DNA of 64,000 bases, taken from contig SEMN01000080.1 in the NCBI GenBank assembly GCA_005408345.1, positions 1,116,001 through 1,180,000 of the forward strand, written 5' to 3'. The DNA comes from Macquaria australasica. Its lineage: Eukaryota > Chordata > Actinopteri > Centrarchiformes > Percichthyidae. Positions 14,401-24,177 of this stretch are shown one piece after another. Position numbers and translations under genes: made by a program. How positions within the stretch are numbered: the stretch's first letter is position 1; each line of letters opens with the position of its first letter. The notes below the pieces were generated by a model. It was not told the origin of the DNA and made no database searches. It saw only the letters and a program-made list of their open reading frames with translations.

Positions 14401-15050
14401 GTTCATATTTCTTTAAGTCTGTCTCAAAACAATACTTACATGTACATATGTATGTTGAAAGTGTTATTGGTGTCTGCAGAGATCCCTTTCCAATGGTAGA
14501 GATGAGGAACAAAATCCACAGACCTCATTCTGTACAAAAACCCTTTCTAAAGTTCAACTGAAACTAATAGGATTCAGTCTGAGTCAGTCAAATCAAGTGA
14601 GCAGCTTCCAAATTCACCATCTTTTTAGAACAAGATTCTCTCTTTCTGTTACCTTCCGTCTGCAGGAGCTCAGCAAGGACATAGTAAGTACCTGTTTTAA
14701 TACATATTTGAATTTGCACATAAAAAGCTGAGCAGTAACGCTGGAAAATCAAAGAAACCCCTCAAAATATAGAACAAAGGTTTTTATGCTTGGCTGAGGT
14801 GGAAAAGTTGTGAAATCGAGGAAAAACAAAAGTGCCATGGAAACAGACCTACAGAATAAATGGTGACATACATGAAGTACGTGACTTAAACGTCCGCTGA
14901 AGCTTCCGCTCCACTGAAGAGACAAAAGATGGTTGCAGACGAAAACATCAGACCTGTGTGGAACAATGAGGAGACTGTGACCTTCTTCAGATGAATGAAA
15001 TAAAAATAAACGACATATTTCCATCACGTTCTCCACATGGTTTTCTATTG
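11461..15050. other. Intergenic, no feature recognised
   Basis: No coding, RNA or transposon pattern was recognised. Short GAAA-rich (about 13985-14000) and A-rich (13803-13822) patches occur. Confidence 0.5.
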
Positions 15051-15510
15051 TTTAAGGTTTGACTTAATCACGTCATCTTGTTGCGCACTGTTCTTGTGCA
15101 ATGTTTTAATGGCACCAGACTGGAGAATTAGCACCACCTGCAACAGTTTACCTTCATGCACCCAACTCCTAATATTTACATAACATCGTGGACAGATAAG
15201 CGCATTAATTAGCATTTTGATTTGCCGATTTTCTGGGAATGTGGTCTCATTTGCACCAATTCTGGATGAAAACTTGACTAGTGTGTGATTGAACAGATAC
15301 ATCCTTACTTAAAAAGGCCGTACCTCATTGATTTGTCTAACTCAGGCTGCCAAAGCCTCAAATTAACTTCAGCTGAATTTGAATTGCATTTTTGTAGAGA
15401 ACGAGGACTGCGGAATTTGTCCCTCATCTCTTAAAACCGCATTAGTAAAGGATCTCTTCACGGCCAGTATGGAGAGAAGGAGTGTATCATTGCAAATGTG
15501 AAATAACAGT
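15051..15510. other. Non-repeat block, possible conserved noncoding element
   Basis: AT-rich but complex sequence with repeated homeodomain-like cores (gcattaattagcattttg near 15200, aattaact at 15361). It has none of the fish repeat landmarks seen elsewhere. This is inference from composition only. Confidence 0.2.
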
Positions 15511-16145
15511 CCTTTCATACATTATTAAACTTATATGAACTTATATCAAAGTCAAATACCAGCATGAAATGACTCCTCACTGCTGCTATAATTCATATTA
15601 TTATTGCTTATGCTGTGTGCATAGTTTATGAAACTGCCTCTAACCCCCTAGTGTTACCGTCTAGTCCATTCTATTTAATATCAGTATATTTTGTTTTTCT
15701 ATATACTATATGAGCGTTCCCTCTCAGGAACTAATATCCCTGATCCACAAGGCTCAGACTGTATTCCATTACAATGCTGTCCTGTTCCAGTACAGGTGTG
15801 TTGTCCCGTTAGAAAGCACTTTTAACATCTTCCTCCACCTGTATGCTGTTTATTATACCTTTAGAATAAGGTGAGTGTGTCTCTGATAAACAGCCAAATT
15901 TCTGCCTTCAGTCTTATGCCAAATAAAACGCTCCTGTGATAAAAGTAACTCCGAGGGTCACTGAGGTCAGGAGATGTAAAATTGTAAAGTGTGTCATAGA
16001 GTGTCTCTCCGCATGGATACACTGTCCCATGATCACAAACCTTATTTTCTACATCATATGACTTCAAGGGCTTGCAGCTAAATGGAAAGTCATGGGATTG
16101 GCTAGATGAAGCAATATAATTTCGTTTCAAAGCATTTTACGTCCT

Positions 16146-16215
16146 GCCAATCAATCAATCAATCAAGTTTATTTGTCACATGTAATCATATACGGTACAA
16201 TCACAGTGAAATGTA
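16146..16215 (-). mobile_element. LINE/SINE 3'-end remnant with (TCAA)n tail
   Basis: The plus strand reads a tandem caatcaatcaatcaatcaag followed by tttatttgtcacatgtaatcata and acagtgaaatgtaatg. This is a common fish retroposon 3' terminus; the tandem tetramer is its tail, so the element reads on the minus strand. Only about 70 bp remains. Confidence 0.6.
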
Positions 16216-16780
16216 ATGAAGAAGCCGTACCTTGTCTCAAACAGCATAATGATCATTTTATTGTACACACCAGTAACCACTTGCCTGCTGTGGCTGGAAA
16301 CGACACTGATTAAAGTAGTGGGACTGAACCAAAACAGTAAATTTGTGGCCTGGAAAACCAAAACAATGAGCTGAAAGACGCTAAAACACTTTGTAGAGCT
16401 GAGAGGAACTGCGGTGGGTTTTTATTCTCTATGGGTTTGACACTACAAGTGATCACTTTCTCATTACACAAAGTCATTTGATCCATTGTTAATATAAAAA
16501 TATTGATTAGTGCAGCTTTAAATAGGCATAAAATGTACTTTTGTAAAAACAAAACATCCACTGGGAAGGCATGATGTAATAGGATTTTGGACCAGAAGAT
16601 GCTATAATATTAGAGCATAAAAGATAAACAGTGATATGATTACAAAGTCTTATCACAGGCATTTTGCTATAATTGATATTTTAGAGTCCTGGGTTGCCCC
16701 TCCTTGGAATTTCCCAGCATGCTACAAGATGGATTATGAGTTGAAAGTGTTTTTGTGTGTTATTCAACAGTTAATAACTT

Positions 16781-16850
16781 TATTTAACCAGGAAATGCCT
16801 CGCTGAGATCAAAAATCTTTTGTGTGCTGGCCAAGGCAGCAAAGAAATTG
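16781..16850 (-). mobile_element. LINE 3'-end remnant (tttatttaaccaggaaa type)
   Basis: The plus strand shows actttatttaaccaggaaat, then ctgagatcaaaaatctttt and ctggccaaggcagca, the order of a recurring fish LINE 3' terminus read backwards. It is heavily truncated and diverged. Confidence 0.45.
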
Positions 16851-18305
16851 TTTGGTCTAAATCAAATCACATAACACAGTAAATGTCTCCACAACAAAAA
16901 GGATGCGCTTGCTATTTCTGCCTGGTGCCTGTATGTCTGGGAGATAAATGTAGAAATTAAGCAGCATAACTGGCTACATCTAACAAAAAATGTCACCACA
17001 GTTTTTCACATAAATAACAAAAACAAACGGCCATGCTGTCGATCCATTTTGACGAACTTCAGTTGTTCTTTTCAGTTCGGTATAGAATATATAGAAGGTC
17101 TGCTGTTTTTATGTCTTTGTCTTTCATTTGCAACAGACTTTGCACTGAGTTTGAAACACTGGTTGCTGCTTATAGTGAGTGTCACATAAGATCGACCTTC
17201 AGACCTTCAAGCTGCATCCAAAACAATGTTAAACAATACTGTTTCATAATTATAAACCAACTATGTGCCTTATAGGGAGATGTATTTAAAAAATGAGTGA
17301 TTAAAAGTATGCTTCGTTTTCACAAGCTGATCCATATTTAAGTAATGACAAAATATGAGTTAAAGCCTGAATTTGAAGCTATTTAACAATGTAAATATGT
17401 GATTTCAATTAGATGCATAGGTAATGCAATTGTTTTTCCTCAGTTAATAGTATTAGGTATTAGAGGTCAAAATGTACTCAAGAGTCCAAAGTGAAAGTGA
17501 GAGTTTAGTTACGTCTCAGGAGTCTAACTTGTATCCCTAGATTGGCTGATTTTCATGATTTCAGATCAGCTGAAGAAGGAAAAAAAAAGGATGAAAGAAA
17601 ATAAGTTGGGTAGGAAGGAAGGAAATAAAGATGCAGAGAAAGAAGGCTGCAAGGAAGTAAGCAAAGAAGGAGAGTAGAGGGGATGAGAGGTTGGCAGTTA
17701 ATTTCACCAAAGGCAGGGTGATATTTGTGGATTGCAGGGTGGCACAGACCACAGACTATAAGGCACATGCACACATCAGTCACATTTTGTGGCTCATGAG
17801 TCACTGTTGAAGCAGAAACCAGCACCCCTACAGACCACACACCTCGTCTTCAGACCTGTCTTCTATTCATTTTGTATTTAGCACATCAGCCAAGGACTAC
17901 ATGAATAATAATGTACCAGTGAAAATTAACTGAAAGGTCAAGATGTCTGTGATCAGTGAAGAGGAGAATCGGCTTTGAACATGTTGCCTGATGCACACAG
18001 TGGCATTATCTGATAAAACTCCAAGGTAAGATGTACTGTCTGTAGTATGTCATCAGTGTCACATTACATGTTGCTGTTGCATGAAACTGGAGTGTTTCTC
18101 TATTGAAAAATGTGATTTTCTTAAAAGAAGTTGGATTTGATTGAGAATGTTTCACGTGTTGCCGTAACAAATCTCAGGTTTCAGGAATTTTCTCACATCA
18201 AGTGTTGTTTTCCCGATTCTTGTGCAACAATCTGTGCAAAGACTTTTATGAAGATACCAAGGCAACAAGGCTAGTGAGAGAAAATCAAAATCAAGGTAGG
18301 GAGGG
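16851..18305. other. Intergenic, no feature recognised
   Basis: No gene. A purine-rich patch lies at 17575-17690 (GGAAGGAA-type); its minus-strand open frames are low-complexity artefacts. Confidence 0.5.
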
Positions 18306-19110
18306 TTCATTACCAAACAAACTCTGTATTAGCCTGTCACATTTTGCTCTGAGGTGCTGTGTGTTCTCGTAAAGCCGGAGTCGCTCTATGGCAGTTTTTC
18401 TATTGTAACTAACAACTTTTCATAGTGTCACAGAAAAGGATTTTGGATTTTTTCAAGAGTCCGGGTCCCATCAAATCTAAATGACCAAAGTTCACCAACT
18501 CAGTCGTTTCTCATAATCCTCCCATCCGCCCTTTCAACTCAAGCACCGGTGAGAGAGACGATATCGGCTAGAGCTAGCTATAAGACGGCTACAGAATGTG
18601 GTAACTGTGAACTTGTTCCCGCGAGCAGCCCCAGTCCTGAGGAGCGGGCGCTAACCCCAGTCCATCTAACAAGCCAGACTGCGTCTACGCCCACGGCTAC
18701 TGAACCCGCAGCTGCTGACACCTCGGATGGTCAATTAATCCTTTCCAGCCCAAGGAGTTTGATTTTTCACCTCGGCAGTTTGGCAATGAAAAGTTTTCAA
18801 GATCATTCAAAGCAGATTGGTTTCAATGGTGGAAATGGCTCCATTATGTGAAACAGACCGATAAAGCCTTGTGCTTCACCTGTTGCTCCTCTGTTGAAAA
18901 GAGACTTCTCAACCAGCAGAGGATACGGGCTGACTGTAAATATTATAGGCCCTAAACCAGAAAAGTTCCAAATAGTCCACGAAATTGGAGACTTTATGTC
19001 AAACCTGCATCCACAAACAAGGGGTCTCTTGAGGGAAGGGGAAAAGCTGATCCAGCTGTGTTTGTGTCTACCTGAGTCTACTGCATCCTCCAGTTTGACT
19101 GCTTTCTGAC
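18306..19110 (+). mobile_element. hAT (ZMYM1/TTF-type) transposon fragment, plus copy, internally deleted
   Basis: Its first part (18306 to about 18935) is an inverted copy of 21363 down to about 20740. It starts with ttcattaccaaacaaactct and runs through gagagagacgat...gctagagctagctataagac and the zinc-finger segment (LCFTCCSSVEKRLLNQ at about 18870-18918). After the codons for QRIRAD it jumps to a segment encoding PEKFQIVHEIGDFMS. In the minus copy that segment lies about 0.8 kb further on, so this copy has lost the intervening part. Stops and frameshifts show it is dead. Confidence 0.75.
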
Positions 19111-19655
19111 TGTGTTAGTCACGCTCTCCTGTGCGTGCTGTTAACAGTGTTCTTGCTGTGTGTGATTACTTTTGCCGCTACTTTGTGATATTTGTTAAGA
19201 TTGTCCTTTTTGTTATACTGTTGTATAGAATATTCTATAAAGGATGTATCATTGTTATATGATGTAAAGTATCCTAAGCATCCAGACTGGTGAAAGAAAA
19301 CCACGAGTTTTGTGCAGCATTTTGCATGATGTCATTAAGCGAGCAGGCAACAGTTTCAGCACCCCCAACTCCAATCACCTCCCAGCATCTCTGCACGTGG
19401 GCCAAGTCTCTTCTGTGTGGTTTTAATGTATTCAGGTTCCTTCATGCCCCAGTTGATTCTCATTATATCACCACATGCATGTAGTGTATGGCTGTGTGCA
19501 TTAGTTGGAGGGGTGAACTGAGGGCAGGGGACCTGAAATGCTCCCTCACCTCTGTCCTGAAAACTCCTTCACTGTTTCTGTGCTAAAAAGGGGGGAAAAA
19601 TGTCTGTCCCCATTTGAACCTCACTTTTTAAATCAATTACAGCCCTTCAGGCGCA
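19111..19655. other. Spacer between two inverted hAT fragments
   Basis: No coding pattern. It forms the loop of the large inverted repeat made by the flanking transposon copies. Parts may still belong to either element. Confidence 0.4.
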
Positions 19656-21363
19656 AACACAGTGATAAGAGGGTCAGTCAACCGGTGATGTCTGACCAAA
19701 GAGCTTTTTAAAAATGCGGTGGTGACCTGAGACTGACTGATAACGCAAAAAGCCAGGGGGAAAAAAGAAGGCTATCACTGTCAAGCAGGACAAACCTCTG
19801 ATTCTCTGCAGAAAAATATCTGTCTTGATAGCACCTAAAGGCAGACTGTACATGCAGCAATGCCAGATGAGTTCATCTCCTCTGAGGGAGAGTGTTACAG
19901 AGACATGTTTTCTGCAGACAAAGCCCTGAGAAAGAATCCCCTTGTAAGTGGAAGACATGAAGTCTCCATTTTCATGGACTGCTTGGAACTTTTCAGGTTT
20001 CGCAAGGTCACGCAGCATCCTCGGTCGGAGGTGTAAAGACGCTCCATCAATGTTGCTCAGAAGCTGAACGGAGCTCAGGTCGGCCTCCCACTTTGATCAA
20101 GCCTACGCTTGATTTCTGATCTCACTAGATCAAGCGCCTCATAAAAATTCTCTTCTCTAAAGTGATTCACCTTTTCCTGCAACAACGTCCTCCGTTGCTG
20201 TGGTGTTGCGAAAACGAGAGGGTGTCCTGATTGTTCCGCTGGTGTCAGGCAACTTTAGGTTGTGTGCAGCTGCACATTCCCCGGTGTTTGCCAACAAATG
20301 TTTTCCACCATTTCCTCCTATCTGATGGGTTCTTGTAGCAATTTTACGCATTGAAGTGCCCCAGCTGCAGTTGGTTGCTGACTCTGAAGGCTTCTTGCCA
20401 CGGCCGTGCAAGGACCTAAAAGGGCCCCTGACCGCAGCGAGCCAGTAATATTTACAGTGAGATGCCTGATAGACTGTTTTGCACTGAACAGCATGTGCAA
20501 TGTGCTTTATTATTTAATTCCGTATCATATCAGACATCCAGTTGTCTCTCCTGGGGTAGTCTGAGGTAGTCTTCAGGGCTAAAAATCTGATTGACCTGAA
20601 AGCCAGCTCCAAAACCATCCTAGCAGGGTTTTGTTCTGTCGCAGGTCCGACAGCAACGCATTAATTGCTTTGTTGCTCAATGAAGGACTCTTTCTCACAG
20701 CTTCTAGATGATCATTTTCTCAGCTTTGGGCCAGTTTGAAAAGTATCCTTTCACAAACGTGTTGTCAGCCCGTATCCTCTGCTGGTTGAGAAGTCTCTTT
20801 TCAACAGAGGAGCAACAGGTGAAGAACAAGGCTTTATTAGTCTGTTTCACGTAATGGAGCCATTTCCACCATTGAAACCAACCTGCTTTGAATGATTTTA
20901 ACTTTTCATTGCCAAACTGCCGAGCTGATAAATCAAACTCCTTCGGCTGGAAAGGCTCAGTTAGTTGACCATCCGAGGTGTCAGCAGCTGCGGGTTCAGT
21001 AGCCGTGGGCACAGACTCAATTGGGCTAGACTGGGGTTAGCGCCCGCTCCTCAGGGCTGGGGCTGCTCGCGGGAACAAGTTCACAGTTACCACATTCTGT
21101 AGCCGTCTTATAGCTAGCTCTAGCCGAAATCGTCTCTCTCACCGGTGCTTGGGTTGAAAGGGTGGACAGGAAGATTATGAGAAACGGTCGGTGAACTTTG
21201 GTCATTTAGATTTGATGGGACCTGGACTCTTTTTCTGTGACATGAAAAGTCGGCAGTTAAAATAGAAAAACTGCCGTGGAGCGACTCCGGCTTTACGAGA
21301 ACAGGCTATGTACACCTCAGAGCGAAATGTGATAGGCTAATACAGAGTTTGTTTGGTAATGAA
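19656..21363 (-). mobile_element. hAT (ZMYM1/TTF-type) transposon fragment, minus copy, longer
   Basis: Reading on the minus strand, a TTF-type zinc-finger region comes first (20704-21012): FDLSARQFGNEKLKSF, GWFQWWKWLHYV, FFTCCSSVEKRLLNQ, and then a VKGYFSNWPKAEKM segment. A broken middle follows, then YEALDLVRSEIKRRLDQSG at about 20085-20145, LLSNIDGASLHLRPRMLRDL near 20000-20065 and FQAVHENGDFMSSTYKG at about 19940-19990. This order and the motifs match the vertebrate ZMYM1-like proteins with DUF4371, which derive from hAT transposases. Several stops and frame changes separate the segments, and no complete hAT dimerisation domain is seen. It is a pseudogene of a transposase, not a host gene. 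Confidence 0.75.
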
Positions 21364-21574
21364 TCTCAATCGACCAAATTCAAAGAAATAAAAGCTATAT
21401 TTGCCACAAACACTTCTAGGCATACTATTATAAACTGCTTGTGTTATAATGCCTGGCAGTAGGGGGTGCTGCCGCTCCACTTCCCGCCTCCATGGCCACG
21501 TGGGACCTACAGTAATCACATTGCTGTCTAATCCTAATTACATGTGGCAGTGTGTCTGTGTGTGAATTCCTGCT

Positions 21575-21577
<3 letters not shown>
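21364..21577. other. Intergenic, no feature recognised
   Basis: Short unique-looking block between the hAT fragment and the microsatellite. Confidence 0.5.

Positions 21578-21624
<47 letters not shown>
21578..21624 (+). repeat. (TG)n microsatellite
   Basis: A perfect TG run of about 23 units. Confidence 0.95.
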
Positions 21625-21625
<1 letters not shown>

Positions 21626-22563
21626 ACATGTATGTATAGGAGAGAGTGTAATGAGAAAGTGAGGAAGATAAATGGATTAAAGATGCTGCATCACACCCCC
21701 TAAGCAGTTCGACTCTCTTTGTTTTTTGTTTTTTTTAATCTGATCCACTTATAGAAAACGTTATGGCTCTATAGTTAACACAAAAGAAACATGTGATCAG
21801 ATAGGATTTTTTTTTTCTAACAATCATGTTTACTTTGATCTCCGTGGACATGATTTCCTCCAGACACTATACAGTTGTTTTTGATGAGAGTAAGACTCAA
21901 TTCCTCACATTAGCTGCCAAACAAGGGTGCATTTCAATTCAACAAATAGCAATCATGACATTTGCCTTTTGCACTTCTGATTAACTGCGTTACACAACAT
22001 GAAACAGCCCTCTTCTTTTGAACTGCATGAATTAAACTGACGGGACTTCTGTTTCCTCTCCCCACCCCCCCCAACACACATGAAAAGGTGATTTCTAGCC
22101 TCCTTTTTCGCATGTTTCATCTTTGAAAGTGGGTTCATTAAGAGAGAATAATTTACTAATCAGTCACAAGGACACAATATTTACACTTTGGATTACTATG
22201 CTAATGGGGGATCACTTGGACCTGAACAGGCCTGATTATTGGAGCAGGAGTCAGAAGAGGTAATTCTGGGAAAAACATAACAAAATAGGATAAATTCTGG
22301 CTGTAAACAATCCTGATCCTGATCCTGAAAAACTGCACAAGTAGTAGGTGTGACGTCATCAGATTTGGGGGTAAACACACAAAACTGACAGTCAAACAAA
22401 GGGTTTGTAGTTGGCCTCAAACCTGAGAGTTTAAACATAAATCCATCCTATTTTCTTGTCTATTAAATAAAAAGAAAAAAAAAACTCAACAAAATGACCA
22501 AAGAAAGAAGTTTTAAGTGTTTGTTCCACAGTCGACAGCAAATCATCAACGTGTGATCTGACA

Positions 22564-22569
22564 TTTATT
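22564..22569 (-). terminator. dio3: Poly(A) signal AATAAA of dio3
   Basis: AATAAA on the minus strand, about 90 nt past the SECIS and 560 nt past the stop codon. It is the first canonical signal after the SECIS, and its position fits a complete selenoprotein mRNA. Confidence 0.65.
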
Positions 22570-22655
22570 AAAAACATTTGTTCAGTTACATCGTTTCAAC
22601 GTTACATCGTTTGGCAATCGATCATCGAGGAAGGCATCCTGCTAATATGGACCCG

Positions 22656-22731
22656 CTCCCGGTGTCAGAAACATCAGTGTCGGTTTTCTGGCTTCGCCTT
22701 TTAAAAACCGAACTTCACAGAAACACCAGAG
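22656..22731 (-). promoter_or_regulatory. dio3: SECIS element of dio3 (type 2 fold)
   Basis: Read on the minus strand. Helix I pairs CTCTGGTGT (22731-22723) with ACACCGGGAG (22665-22656), with one bulged G. The core is GTGA (22718-22715) opposite TGAT (22676-22673), the non-Watson-Crick UGAN/NGAN quartet that SBP2 reads. Helix II pairs AGTTCGGTTTT (22714-22704) with AAAACCGACACT (22687-22676), eleven pairs with one bulged C. The apical part (22703-22688) gives unpaired A residues on the 5' side, then a GGC-GAA-GCC mini-stem, the layout of a type 2 SECIS with its conserved AA. The base before the quartet is G where most SECIS have A. The element recodes UGA as selenocysteine in dio3. Confidence 0.9.
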
Positions 22732-22748
22732 TGAGATATCAGCCTGAA

Positions 22749-22811
22749 CGCGCGCGCGCGCGCACACACACACACGCACACATGCATCCACACACACCTG
22801 CACACACACGC
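22749..22811 (+). repeat. (CG)n(CA)n microsatellite within the dio3 3' UTR
   Basis: An alternating purine-pyrimidine tract with about seven CG units followed by interrupted CA units. It is Z-DNA-prone and sits between the coding end and the SECIS. Confidence 0.9.
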
Positions 22812-23130
22812 ACCAGTATTGTAGAAAAATAGAGTGATCACTTATTGAATCCAGTTTCAACTGATTCAAGACCTTTCCATACAAAAAATAATGACAATTG
22901 CTATGAGCAATCAATTAAGGTAAAGACGAGCACAATATAACAGCCTACAGCCTAGATGCAGGCCTGAACACGACTTTAGGCTATTTGTCAAAGAGTCCTG
23001 AATATCTTTAAGAAAAACAACATCATGTGCCGTGTGTGAACATTTGATAGCAGCATCTGAATGTTTTGCACTGTGAGTTGGACACTTAAGCAGAATGAGC
23101 AGAGCATCAGGCAGTTCAGCAGCAGTTCAA

Positions 23131-23937
23131 CTACACATGGAGCACCGCTGTTTGGGTATTCATCAAATCGTCCCTGTATTGCTCCAGCCAGTTTCTGAGC
23201 TCGGAAATCCGGTATCCCTCCGGACCTCTGCCCCCCTGGTACACCACTCTCTCATCCCTCACGATGTAAAGTCTCTCAAAGTAGGCTCCGTACGCGGCGT
23301 TGGATGAGTTGTTCATATTATCCACCACCACGTTGCTCCCGGGCACCTCGGCGAGCATAAGCTGAGCGGCTCTCAGTCTGTCCTCCAAGCAGCGGTGCTT
23401 GGGGATCTGATACGGCGCGTCCGAGCTCACCCAGCCGTCCGACGGATGCGCCTCCTCGATATATACAACTAAAAAGTCCGCAATGTCTGAGTACTGGCTC
23501 ACGACGCGCTGAAACGCCGCCAGGCGCGTCATGAATGGCGGTCAGGAGCAGCTGCCAAAGTTAAGGATGAGCGGTCTCGTCCCTTTCATGCAGTCCAGGA
23601 TCCGGACCTGCCTCCGCTCCTGGACCATCATCACCTCGGTGTTGGGCGCAGCGCGCCCGAGGTGCGCAGATTTGAGAAAGTCCAATTTCTGGCCGTACCA
23701 CACGGCCCTGAGGGACTCTATGGTGAACATCTTATTGGAGTCAGAGACGCACACCGGCGGGTCGTCCGGACTGTCCTGCGTCTCTCCCATTTTCAGCAGC
23801 ACTTTTTTCCTTATCCACAAGAAATCCAGGAGCCACAGCATGACGGCGGCCAGGAGGAACCGGGGCAGCAGCATCAGGCACAGGGCTGCATGCTTCAGCG
23901 CCCTCGCCATTTGGACACCGCCAGAGTCGTGCATCAT
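23131..23937 (-). CDS. dio3: Type 3 iodothyronine deiodinase (selenoprotein), single exon
   Basis: Inner-ring deiodinase that inactivates T4 to reverse T3 and T3 to T2; a membrane-anchored, dimeric thioredoxin-fold selenoenzyme. The intronless frame gives 268 residues, normal for fish DIO3. An N-terminal membrane anchor spans about residues 17-42 (LMLLPRFLLAAVMLWLLDFL, then basic IRKK). The catalytic motif NFGSCS-Sec-PPF is at 126-135, with Sec132 encoded by TGA at 23544-23542. Conserved EEAH lies at 161-164 with a second conserved His at 181. The C-terminal GPEGYRISELRNWLEQY segment is typical of the family. The start is ATG at 23937: an in-frame TAG lies 14 codons upstream and only a TTG lies between, while a second ATG follows at 23934. 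TGA is followed by C, a leaky context. The real stop is at 23133-23131. The gene is far more GC-rich than its surroundings, as usual for dio3. The paralogue (dio3a or dio3b) cannot be told from this window. Confidence 0.98.
23542..23544 (-). other. dio3: Selenocysteine codon (TGA) of dio3
   Basis: In-frame TGA between codons for NFGSCS and PPFMTRLAAF. The reading frame is unchanged on both sides and the protein matches the family throughout, so it is a recoded codon, not a mutation. An automated caller would split the gene here into 23542-23937 and 23131-23532. Confidence 0.98.
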
Positions 23938-24032
23938 CTCTTCCCCAGGATGCGACTGGGCCGGCGAAAGAGGCAACTAGTATTTAGTCACCTTTACCCA
24001 TTGGAGAAAAGTATCTGACGCACGCAGACACT

Positions 24033-24041
24033 CTTTTTATA
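24033..24041 (-). promoter_or_regulatory. dio3: TATA box of dio3
   Basis: TATAAAAAG on the minus strand (preceded by C), 96 nt upstream of the ATG. A start site about 30 nt downstream would give a 5' UTR of about 65-75 nt. A GC box (GGGCGG on the minus strand, 24100-24105) lies about 60 nt further upstream. TATA plus GC box fits the known architecture of DIO3 promoters. Confidence 0.65.
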
Positions 24042-24146
24042 GGTACAGCAGCATTTGAATAATGGAGAAAAAAAAAAGAAAACGCCTCCGATACCCGCAC
24101 CGCCCACTCACACGGTGGGGATTACCTCCCGTCCACTCTGGGCTTC

Positions 24147-24148
<2 letters not shown>

Positions 24149-24174
<26 letters not shown>
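24149..24174 (+). repeat. (AG)13 microsatellite upstream of the dio3 promoter
   Basis: A perfect AG run about 110 bp upstream of the TATA box; on the dio3 strand it reads (CT)n, a GAGA-type tract. Confidence 0.95.

Positions 24175-24177
<3 letters not shown>

Larger units (their letters stand above)
22545..23130 (-). other. dio3: dio3 3' UTR with SECIS and poly(A) signal
   Basis: The stretch downstream of the dio3 stop codon on the minus strand contains the SECIS (22656-22731). It ends near an AATAAA at 22564-22569 (TTTATT on the plus strand), giving a 3' UTR of about 580 nt, short as in other fish dio3 mRNAs. A (CG)n(CA)n microsatellite (22749-22811) lies inside it between stop codon and SECIS. 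The UTR end is inferred from the poly(A) signal. Confidence 0.75.

Noticed and set aside
23131..23532. Separate 133-residue gene starting at 23532
   Set aside because: It is the C-terminal half of dio3 after the Sec codon; its ATG is an internal Met of PPFMTRL.
23938..23976. Longer dio3 N-terminus starting at 23976
   Set aside because: That codon is TTG and an in-frame TAG directly precedes it. ATG at 23937 is the first usable start.
23531..24018. Two long plus-strand ORFs opposite dio3
   Set aside because: They are antisense shadows of the GC-rich dio3 coding frame. There is no evidence here for an antisense transcript like the mammalian DIO3OS.
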